This document shows, piece by piece, positions 22,501 to 34,500 of a DNA stretch of 64,000 bases. Under the pieces are notes generated by a model that was not told the DNA's origin, made no database searches, and worked only from the letters and a program-made list of their open reading frames with translations. Position 1 is the first letter of the stretch, and the number at the start of each line of letters is the position of its first letter. Location: contig NC_064036.1 of assembly GCF_932526225.1 (NCBI RefSeq), positions 2,108,001-2,172,000 on the forward strand, written 5' to 3'. The DNA is from Nematostella vectensis (lineage: Eukaryota; Cnidaria; Anthozoa; Actiniaria; Edwardsiidae). Position numbers and translations under genes: made by a program.

Positions 22501-25500
22501 GCTACAAGCTACCTGGGACATACCATATGCGCGGTAATGTGGGTAACGTTTGTAAAATCGGAAAAAAAAGCGGTGAAGCGACTATAAACTTTCCCATTTC
22601 GATTAACACATAACAATTCATTTTCACACTGACCCTGGAACACGACACAAATTCAAAGATTCCGACGGAGCCCGGAAGTGCTGTGCAAGTCCATGGGCAC
22701 GACTGCACAAAATTCTGCATGATTTTTTACGACTTACGACTTCCGTTATAGAGTGGTCACGATTGCGACCGTTTTATTTTTATAGCAACCAGAACACAGC
22801 CCTTTTTAGCAGCTTAGGAATTTGATCCTTAGCATGTGAGCTTATGCAGGCGAGATATGATTCTCGTCTTTCAGCAATGACCTAAACCGGTAAACAACGT
22901 GTTCGTTCTCACGCCACAATCAGCCAAGTAATAATGAGTATTGAAGACCAGATAAGTGCACGTGGTAATCAGACACATAACAAAGGCACCCCTCCCCCCG
23001 CTCCTCCCCATTTGGCCATCAAAAAACGGTCTTCTCTTCGGTTCCATCTATCCCCCTTTGTCAGCCGCTAAACTTACGGCGTTACGACTGTCAGACCTGG
23101 TCCTTCTTTTCCGATCAAACTCGTCGGGCGCATAGAACGTGACCCCAAAATGCGCTGAATAACTGCCTTCGACAGAATTGCTCGTTCTTATAGACCCCAA
23201 AATGTATAGACTAGCTTGAACCTTATTTCTGGCCATAGCGAACAATGATAGTTTAGTTTTCAGCACACATGTTCCCGTCCTTGTTAGACCGTGAAACTTG
23301 GAAATTTTCACGCTGTAGTTTGAAGGAAAAAGGCTGAAATGTATCAGAATTTTCCGAAATACATTATTCGATATATGTTTTTCGACATGAAAATATAACA
23401 TTATGTTATTTTACATAATTTTTCACGCATATATTTTTCGTGGTTTCTTGAACATTTATGTTTTCTATTTTTCTGTGCAAGTGGCCTTTGACTTCTAAAT
23501 ACCAGCAAGAATCATAATATTGCCTTAATATTTTGACTAAAAAACGAATTACGCGTATTAAAAAACTTATTTTGGATAGGTTTAGTAGTGAAGATAGTGA
23601 ATTGAAAAACCTTGAGGCTGGAAGGATGGTGGTTTCGGGAGGAGAGGGAGGGGGTAACTGGGTTTGAGATAGAATACTGCTGAAAATGAAAACAAAATAT
23701 CTCATTGTATTTTAGTATCTCATTGTATTATATTTAGCGCCGGCATTAGTGCAAAGCGAGGATGTCGCAAGTGATAATTTATGGTTATAATTCTTTGTTG
23801 ACATAAGTTGCTAAACAAAGAGCATATCGGTTTGCTTGCCGTGATTTAAATATAATCAAAAGACTGTCAGGGACGGATAAAGGATTCCAAAAAGAGAGTG
23901 AGTCGAGGCAAGGGATTTAATTCAATATTTCTTGTTATTTTTAAGCAAAATTTCTATAAATGGGGCCCGCTCGGCTCATCCCTAGATCGGCCTTTGACTC
24001 TCATCGCCTCCCTTGCCCCTTGGCTTTTAACTTTTGTGACTAATCGGAGCCCCAGTAAGGTACTAAGTGGCACTCGATCAAAGCATTGAGGTAATAAATA
24101 CAGAAAATAAAAACTCACCAGTTCCGAAAGCCAGCCAAATCTCCTCGACTGAGGCATCAAAACTCGGGGAAAATCCCTGACAGATCCGGTCTTGTGACCA
24201 GACGGGAAAAATCTCCAGCTCTCCTTTGATAAAGTTGACCACCGTCCGATGTTCGATTTCGACTCCCTTGGGTTGTCCTGTGCTGCCGGACGTGTAAATA
24301 ATGTAGCAAAGATGTGAAGAAGGGACGACGGTGGCCAATGCGTTAGAAGGCTTCGAAGCAATTTGCGTATTCAGCGCCCGGCTCTGAATGTCCAGAATGC
24401 TAACCTTAGTAAGATCGCTAAGTCCAAACTCACTTTCCACTTGTTTTGTTGTGATAAGAGCCACGGCGTTAGTGTCTTGGAGAATGTATGGAAGCCGGCT
24501 TATTTGATGTTGAGGGTCGATGCAAACGTAAGCCCCAGTAGTAGGGAAATGGCGCAGCTGGCGCAACTTTTTGATCTCCCCAAATTTCATTCCAAAAGTG
24601 GCGCAAAAGTCTCCGCACCCCTCCGCCAAGCCTCGCGACCTGCGCATGCGCGAGTTTGCCAGAGATCTCTTGCACGACCAAGCCCACCTGTCAATCACTT
24701 TGTCACGTGACGGCCACGCCCACCTGTCAATCACTTTGTCACGTGATGACCACGCCCACCTGTCAATCACTTTGTAAAAAACCTGTCAATCACTTTGTCA
24801 AGAACCTGTCAATCACTTTGTCACGTGATAGCCACGCCCACCTATCAATCACTTTGTCACGTGTCGCACCTAGGGGGAGCTCGAGAGGCTAGCATCTCGG
24901 CTTCACATCTAAAAAAGCTTTTGAAAAGTGGTTTAAAGACATGGCTGGTTTGATAGAAATGGAGAACCTGAAGGTGAAAGATCTGAAAGCCCTCGCCAAG
25001 GAGCGGGGTATCCCAAGATATTACTGGATGCGGAGAGACGAGCTCGTCGGGGCGCTAACCAGCACGTCACCACCACCACCACCCCGACGGGTTCCTTTAC
25101 CCAAACTTGTCAAAGGGCTGCCACGCCCACCCCGCATTACCCCGTCCAACACGTCGGAGAGTATTCTCGACGGCCCGGTACCTGAGATTAATGTCCCTAT
25201 TCTAAAACCCACCCAGCCCACACGGAGTTCCCGCGTCCAATCACTCAAGCATTTTGCAAACAGGGCGGCCAACTTAATCAAGAGCGAGTTAGACAAGTTT
25301 GCGGATTGGATACTATCTTATGTCCCTGAGCCCATCAAAAAGACCGTCAAAGAGGCTGCAGATAAACGGGTCGAACGTCTGAAGGAGAGGATTAAGCGTC
25401 TACACGAGGAGGTGGAAGATCGCTTCACACCCAAGGAACAACAGACGGCGTTGAAGGGGTATCTTAAAACCCACGGAATAGCCGGGCAGAGAGGTTACGA

Positions 25501-28500
25501 CCCCAAGACATTCATCGCCAGAATCAAACCGAAAGTCCTTGAACTCATCGGTCGACAAGAGAAGCCTATCAAAGTGAAGTTTATCTTTACTTGCGGGTTT
25601 ATAAAAGAGGATCCGGCTACAGCTCAGATCGAAGAAGAACTGGGATATTTTCATACAGAAAAGCCCGAGATTGTGACAGAGTCGACTGATCTCTCTGATT
25701 TGTTCGATACGATGACAAATTATTTACTCGGATTAGTTGAGCAATTCCAAAAGCAAAGCTCCGGGTGGCAATTCGACCAGGTGGAATACTTTGACATCAA
25801 CATCGATCCCCTTGAGCCGCTTTCGGGAAGTTCCTATATTCCGCTACCGTCGGAACTAGCGTCCAAGCACGCAGTCATCAATGTTAGGAATGAGGACGAT
25901 CATGAATGTTTCAAGTGGGCAGTAACCTCTGCTGTGTATCCTAGGGAGAAAGATCCTCAAAGACTTAATAAACAAATGAGAGAGAACTCTGAGGAATTCG
26001 ACTGGTCAGGAATAGAGTTCCCCGTCTCACTGAAACAGATTGACAAGTTTGAGAAACAGAACCCGTATACGGTTAATGTGTTTGGATACGAAACCAAAGT
26101 ATATCCATTGAGAATCAGTGAGAAGGATCCAGATAATGCAATCAACTTACTTCTCATCTCGGATGATGAGACGAATCATTACTGCTGGATAAAGAATATG
26201 ATGAGATTAGTATCTACTCAAATTGATGAGTTTCATCATACTCGTTTTTTATGCTGCAGATGTCTGAACTCGTTTCGGTGCAAACAATCATTAGAAAAAC
26301 ATTCTGAATGCTGCGGCAATCATGAAGCGGTTGGAATAGAGATGCCTAAGATAGATAAGGATGGAAATCTACCCCACATTAAATTCAAAAACTACAACAG
26401 AAAAATGCGTGTCCCCTTTGTTGTCTACGCCGACTTTGAGAGCTTCACAGAGAATATAGACACATGCTCCCCAGATGAGAGTAAAAGCTTCACTAAGCAA
26501 TACCAGAAACACAAACCGTCTGGTTTCTGCTATCTCATCAAGTGTTTCGACGGAGATATATCCCCATCCGAGCTTGTACGATACACAGCCGAATCTCCAG
26601 ACGAAGATATCCCACAGCTTTTCGTAGAGTCTTTGGAGTCAGACATTAAGAAAATTTACGATAAGTTCAGGTTCCCTAAGAAGGTGAAAATGGCTCCGAA
26701 GGACAAAATCGCCTATAACGACGCCACTCACTGCCACATCTGTGAGGGTGAATTAGGGGAAGACAAGGTTTTGGACCATTGCCACCTTACAGGGAAGTAC
26801 AGAGGCGCTGCTCACAACGAATGCAACTTAGATCACAAAATCCCCAAGTTCTTTCCTGTTATCTTTCACAATCTGTCTGGGTACGACAGTCATCTATTTA
26901 TCAAGAACCTTGGTACATCGGAAGGTAAAATAAACTGTATACCTAATAACGAGGAAAAGTATATTTCTTTCACAAAACAGATTGTAGTCGACAGTTTCAC
27001 GAACAAGAAGGGCAACAAGATTGATGTTAAACGTGATATCAGATTTATCGACAGTTTCAGGTTTATGTCGGCCAGTCTCAACAGTCTAGTAGGTAACATG
27101 TCAAGGGAGTGCTTCAAAAACCTGGCGGAGTACTATGAGGGGGAGGAGCTCCAGTTGTTGTTGAGGAAGGGTGTTTTCCCTTACGACTGGTTCGACGGCT
27201 TTAGCAAGCTCGACGCAACACAGCTCCCACAGAGAGAGGCATTCCACTCCAAACTCAACGACACCGGCATATCGGAGGAGGATCACCTGCACGCGCGGAG
27301 AGTGTGGGAGGCCTTTGGGATGGGGACCATGAGGGATTACCACAATCTGTACCTAGAGTCGGATGTGTTGCTTTTAGCTGACGTTTTCGAGAACTTTAGG
27401 GACGTTTGTCTCAAGAATTACGGTCTGGACCCCGCTTGGTACTACACAGCGCCAGGGTTGGCTTGGGATGCAGCGTTGAAGACCACCAAGGTGAGGCTAG
27501 AGCTTCTAACGGACTATGACATGTTGCTCATGATTGAGAAGGGCATCCGTGGGGGTGTCTCCATGATAAGCAACAGACATGGGGAGGCAAATAACCCTTA
27601 CATGAAGGAGTATGACCCTGACCTACCCACAAAATATATCACCTACCTTGATGCTAACAATTTGTATGGCTGGGCGATGAGCAACCCTTTACCGACTCAC
27701 GGTTTCAGGTGGATGGGTGACCAAGAGCTGTCAGGTTGGAGAGACCGCCCATGCATTCTGGAGGTTGACTTGGAGTACCCTCACCACCTACATGACTTAC
27801 ACAACGATTACCCACTAGCCCCGGAATCTATCGGGCTAGGCAATGTGGACAAGTTGGTCCCAAACCTTAACGACAAGACAAAGTACGTTATCCACCATGA
27901 GACTCTGAGACTTTATGTGAGTTTTGGGCTAAAAGTCACCAAGATTCACAGGGGTGTCACTTTTGAGGAGTCTGCTTGGCTGGAGCCTTACATTGACTTG
28001 AACACCGATCTGAGAGCCAAGGCGACAAACGATTTTGAGAAAGATTTTTTCAAGTTAATGAACAACTCCGTCTTTGGTAAGACTATGGAGAACATTAGGA
28101 ACAGGGTGGACATTCGGTTGGTGACGGACGAGAAGCAGGCCAAGAAGCTCATATCAAAGCCGAACTATCAACATCGCACCATCTTTTGCGAGAATCTAGC
28201 CGCCATCCACATGAAGAAGACAAAGCTGATCTTCAACAAGCCTGTCTACTTGGGCATGTCCATTCTGGACCTGAGTAAGACGCTCATGTACGATTTCCAC
28301 TACAACTTCGTCAAGCCCAAGTACGGTGAGGATGCAAAGCTCTTATTCACTGATACTGACAGCCTGATGTATGAGATCGAGACGAAAGACTTTTACGAGG
28401 ACATCAGCGGGGATGTGAGGTCCATGTTCGACACCAGCAACTTTCCGAAGGGTCACCCATCTGGTATTGAGGTGGGTGTGAACAAGAAAGTCATCGGAAT

Positions 28501-31500
28501 GTTTAAAGATGAGGCTGGGGGTCAGCAAATCACAGAATTTGTAGGACTGAGGGCCAAACTTTACTCGTACAAGATGGATGAAGGTAAAGAAGAAAAGAAA
28601 TGCAAGGGCGTCAAGAGAGCAGTCGTCAAGAAGAGCATCGGTTTCGATGACTACAAGGATTGCTTATTTGGTAAGAAACCTCAGATGAGACTTATGAATG
28701 TCATCAGAAGTCATAAGCATGATGTTTACACTGAAACGGTGAACAAGGTCGCTCTATCTCATGAGGATGATAAACGGGTCATCTGTGATGATGGTATTCA
28801 CACCTTCGCTCACGGTCATTTCAGAACGCTATTAGGTGGTGGCTCAGTGTCTTCAGGGACGACTTGAAGTTCTTCCCTAACGAACGACCTCCTTGGAGCA
28901 CCTTCGGAGAGGTAGTACAACACAGGCTGTCCAACTGAAACAACACTGCGTGATAGATCAGACACTTTTAGACTCCAAATAGGATCTGTGGCTCGTCTGC
29001 GTTCACCTCCTTCCTCTTCTCCAGGAGCTAACAGATATCTAACTCTAACCCCTGGTGGTAGTCTAACTTCATCAAGTCCAACAGGCCGCTTATACGTTAA
29101 AGGGTCAATATCAACCTCTTTCAAACCAATAGATTTTGCAGGCTCTTTGCCAGTAATTCTTATGGGTTGACTATTCAGAGTTTTCAAAACACCTGGCAAT
29201 CGTCTCACCCAAACTCTGGACCGATCATCGCTAATCATTTCTTGAGCATACTGATGAGAAAACAACCTCTCCGCCAGTGTTCTATTGGCGCGTTCGACGA
29301 AAGCCTGTGCGCGATGGTTCCCAGCTTCGCTTCGCTGGATGGTGACACCCTTCTTTTTCATAATCTTCGTTACCTCTCCCCTAAATTCTGTCCCCGGATC
29401 GACAATCACCGTATGAGGCCATTTAAGTTTTCTGGAGTATATCTTTTCAAACCCTTTAGCAATTCCACTCGAATCCTTGGTAGTCAGTGCTTCTGCATCT
29501 TTATATCTCGAGGCAATATCAATCACGACCAACGCGTAACGGTAGGTTTTTCTGCCTACGTTATCGTGGGGCATAAACAACAGATCGGCTTGGTGAATCT
29601 GATTAGGTTTATTCACAGTCCAATGCGGTCTGGGGACATACTTTGGAGCTGGGAGATAGATCTGCCACAACGCCTGTTTTTCAAGCCACCTCTTAGCCTC
29701 GGCTTCACTGACTTTAGCGACACTAGCTAACTTATAAATAGCTGAATACCCTTTCCAGTATCCATCGGTGGAATAGTATATTTTTGATAACCTGCTTTCG
29801 TTACTCATTTAAAGATTATCTCTCTTTTCTTAAAATAAAAGATGGCACAAGCGATATCAGAAAAAATTAACCCAAACAGGATCCCACGGGAACCCTTCGG
29901 CCTGAAAGCGGAATCGTCGCTGAATCGGATTACATTCAATCCCTCATCGGCAAGTCCTGGAGAAACCCTCTATATAAATATTCCTAAACTTGCTGAAAAT
30001 GTAGTGATTGTTCCAGGTAGTGTATCCTTACTATTTGACTTAAACGTCACAGGACACGCGAATAATACTCTCGTCAACAACGTTGGTCGGAACCTAGTGT
30101 CAAGGCTCAAGATTCTTTTCGGTGGAGAAACACTACAGGATACTCAAAGATACGATCTCTTCCAAACCTATCACGACTTATACTTACAAGCTGAAGATCG
30201 TGAGGATAGAATAAAACAAGGTATCTCCTCTGAAAACATGAGGAAGCTCAGGACAAATGCAGGTGACAAAGCGACATCAGATGCTAAGGAAGTAGCTCTT
30301 GCAGCAGTTCACAACACCAAGTACTGCATTCCACTCGACCATCCTATTCTCGGCGAGCATGGGGTCTTTTATCCAAAGGCGTTACCTCATCCGCTAATCT
30401 TTGAAATTACTCTAGCCCCAGTTTCCGACGTCGTTGTTTATGCTGACACGGTCAAGACTCCAACGTACACAATCACAAACCTCGAGTTGGAATATGCTTG
30501 CATCTCAAGTGAATACTTGGCTCGTGAGGCGTTGTCGGCTTATCAGGTTGGTAGAGGATTCTTTTACGAGAACGTCATTCTCCACAAAACGTTCACCATC
30601 TCCAAACCTAATGATGGTGTCATAAACGAGCACATTAATCTGCCGAGGAGGTCAATGACAGGGATATTGTGCCTGTTCACAGAGAGCTACACCGGAGGAG
30701 CAAGGGATTCCGAAAAGTTTGTCAATCCAAGCATCACATCGATCAACATTAATGTGGATGGCATGCCAAACCGTCTCTACTCCAAGGGGATGACACCGCC
30801 GGACCTCTGGGAGTCGGTAAAGAAACGTTTCGGTAGAGAGGGTGTTAAGCAAAAGGATTTTTACGCTAATAACAAGTTTGCTCTGTGGGTCGACTTGAGG
30901 GCACATCCAGATAACAGCATTCACGGAGGAGGTCTGGTCTTGAACAACACGCGGGACGGAGTAAAACTAGAAATGAAACGGAAAGTTGGAGGAACGGGAA
31001 ACATCACCTGCTACATGTTTGTAGTAGCCGACGCGTTGATGGAGGTTATGAACTCGAATTTGAGAGCAATCATGTATTAAAAAGGACTTGTGTGATAATA
31101 CAAAAAGAATGGAAGAATTACGGGAAAAAGTTCCTTTTCATTGTATTATCACAGGACCTACTAATTGTGGGAAGACAAAGTACCTCACGGAACAGCTCCG
31201 AGGGCCGTTCCGGCATGTGTTTGAATACATTGTGTTGATTTGTCCGACTTATGCGAAAAACAAGTCCTATCGTAGATTTGCTCACGGAGATAAACGTTTC
31301 TTGGTATTATCGCCGGATGCTAGTAACACCGATGAGATTAACGAGTTACTAACAGATTGTGCGGTGCTATTTTCTGGTACAAATACGTTACTCGTTTTGG
31401 ATGACTGTGCTGTATCGAAAGATCTAAAGCAACGCTCGAACAAGTTTATCAATCTAGCGTTCTCAGGGAGACACGAAGGATTATCAGTGTGGGTATTGAC

Positions 31501-34500
31501 GCAACAATTAACATCCATAGCAAAGCCCTTCCGTGATAACGTCGCCTGTGTGGTTACATTCCATAATCCATCTCAAATCGGTACCAAAACACTGTTTGAA
31601 GATTATGGGGGTGACTTAGACGTCGAGACTCGTAAAAAGTTTGTAGAACTGCTGAAAACTGAAAAGTATTCCAGACTCTGTTTCTGCCTACGACATCCAT
31701 TCCAACGTTATTTGGAGATTCCTGCCACGCGGTGAGAGCTCGAGGGGCTGACCCCTCGAAGTGGTTTAAAAACATCTTGGTCTACTTACAAAATAAGATG
31801 GCAAGCATTGAGGATTATATGGAAGAGGAGCCTAAGTCTAAGGGGAGCTCGAAGGGTGAGCCTCTCGAAGACGATGTTGAAGTCAAACGAGAATCGCTGG
31901 CTATTCTCGCATCTCTTGGGACTACGAAGGAATTTCTTGGTGTCGGTATGAGTCTTGGTGATATCAAGAAGCTCCCGGCGAAAGACGTCGAGAAATACTT
32001 TGTCCGCTACCAGACTGTCTTAGGCAAGCAAGTTACTGATGGATTAGTAGAATCAGCACTTCAAGTAGTGTCTCAAGTCATTTCCTATGTGGTTCCTATA
32101 GATGACACCGAAGAGCTTAGCAAAGACTTACAGAACGACGAGTTGGTTAAACGCGAATTGTCAAACTTTGCAGGTCTCTTGGTACTGAAGGGAGGAAGGA
32201 TGGTAGCACTTGCTAGCGGTCTCTTCCGAGTCGCTAAGCATGTTAGACTAACACCACAGGAGACTTCCAACAAACTTCAAGAAGTTTCGAGCACGACTGA
32301 GCAAGCTCTTGAGCACACCTGAGCACACCTAAGCAAGCTCTTGAGCACACCTGAACACACCTGAGCAAGCTCTTAAGCATGATGTGATTTAAAGATTCTT
32401 TACTCACTGAATAAAGAATCTTTAAATCACATCATGCTTAAGAGCTTGCTCAGGTGTGTTCAGGTGTGCTCAAGAGCTTGCTTAGGTGTGCTCAGGTGTG
32501 CTCAAGAGCTTGCTCAGTCGTGCTCGAAACTTCTTGAAGTTTGTTGGAAGTCTCCTGTGGTGTTAGTCTAACATGCTTAGCGACTCGGAAGAGACCGCTA
32601 GCAAGTGCTACCATCCTTCCTCCCTTCAGTACCAAGAGACCTGCAAAGTTTGACAATTCGCGTTTAACCAACTCGTCGTTCTGTAAGTCTTTGCTAAGCT
32701 CTTCGGTGTCATCTATAGGAACCACATAGGAAATGACTTGAGACACTACTTGAAGTGCTGATTCTACTAATCCATCAGTAACTTGCTTGCCTAAGACAGT
32801 CTGGTAGCGGACAAAGTATTTCTCGACGTCTTTCGCCGGGAGCTTCTTGATATCACCAAGACTCATACCGACACCAAGAAATTCCTTCGTAGTCCCAAGA
32901 GATGCGAGAATAGCCAGCGATTCTCGTTTGACTTCAACATCGTCTTCGAGAGGCTCACCCTTCGAGCTCCCCTTAGACTTAGGCTCCTCTTCCATATAAT
33001 CCTCAATGCTTGCCATCTTATTTTGTAAGTAGACCAAGATGTTTTTAAACCACTTCGAGGGGTCAGCCCCTCGAGCTCTCACCGCGTGGCAGGAATCTCC
33101 AAATAACGTTGGAATGGATGTCGTAGGCAGAAACAGAGTCTGGAATACTTTTCAGTTTTCAGCAGTTCTACAAACTTTTTACGAGTCTCGACGTCTAAGT
33201 CACCCCCATAATCTTCAAACAGTGTTTTGGTACCGATTTGAGATGGATTATGGAATGTAACCACACAGGCGACGTTATCACGGAAGGGCTTTGCTATGGA
33301 TGTTAATTGTTGCGTCAATACCCACACTGATAATCCTTCGTGTCTCCCTGAGAACGCTAGATTGATAAACTTGTTCGAGCGTTGCTTTAGATCTTTCGAT
33401 ACAGCACAGTCATCCAAAACGAGTAACGTATTTGTACCAGAAAATAGCACCGCACAATCTGTTAGTAACTCGTTAATCTCATCGGTGTTACTAGCATCCG
33501 GCGATAATACCAAGAAACGTTTATCTCCGTGAGCAAATCTACGATAGGACTTGTTTTTCGCATAAGTCGGACAAATCAACACAATGTATTCAAACACATG
33601 CCGGAACGGCCCTCGGAGCTGTTCCGTGAGGTACTTTGTCTTCCCACAATTAGTAGGTCCTGTGATAATACAATGAAAAGGAACTTTTTCCCGTAATTCT
33701 TCCATTCTTTTTGTATTATCACACAAGTCCTTTTTAATACATGATTGCTCTCAAATTCGAGTTCATAACCTCCATCAACGCGTCGGCTACTACAAACATG
33801 TAGCAGGTGATGTTTCCCGTTCCTCCAACTTTCCGTTTCATTTCTAGTTTTACTCCGTCCCGCGTGTTGTTCAAGACCAGACCTCCTCCGTGAATGCTGT
33901 TATCTGGATGTGCCCTCAAGTCGACCCACAGAGCAAACTTGTTATTAGCGTAAAAATCCTTTTGCTTAACACCCTCTCTACCGAAACGTTTCTTTACCGA
34001 CTCCCAGAGGTCCGGCGGTGTCATCCCCTTGGAGTAGAGACGGTTTGGCATGCCATCCACATTAATGTTGATCGATGTGATGCTTGGATTGACAAACTTT
34101 TCGGAATCCCTTGCTCCTCCGGTGTAGCTCTCTGTGAACAGGCACAATATCCCTGTCATTGACCTCCTCGGCAGATTAATGTGCTCGTTTATGACACCAT
34201 CATTAGGTTTGGAGATGGTGAACGTTTTGTGGAGAATGACGTTCTCGTAAAAGAATCCTCTACCAACCTGATAAGCCGACAACGCCTCACGAGCCAAGTA
34301 TTCACTTGAGATGCAAGCATATTCCAACTCGAGGTTTGTGATTGTGTACGTTGGAGTCTTGACCGTGTCAGCATAAACAACGACGTCGGAAACTGGGGCT
34401 AGAGTAATTTCAAAGATTAGCGGATGAGGTAACGCCTTTGGATAAAAGACCCCATGCTCGCCGAGAATAGGATGGTCGAGTGGAATGCAGTACTTGGTGT

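Noticed and set aside
23048-23401. A 117-codon minus-strand frame in the NRPS intron
   Set aside because: No domain, no codon character, and it lies inside an intron supported by phase-matched junctions.
24078-24770. A 230-codon frame that joins Polinton end repeats to the adenylation domain
   Set aside because: The repeat part is transposon terminus that happens to be open; only the part from 24536 downwards belongs to the host gene.
29167-29730. A 187-codon frame opposite the integrase (also at 35084-35647)
   Set aside because: Shadow of the integrase gene on the other strand; changes between arms are scattered and not constrained in this frame.
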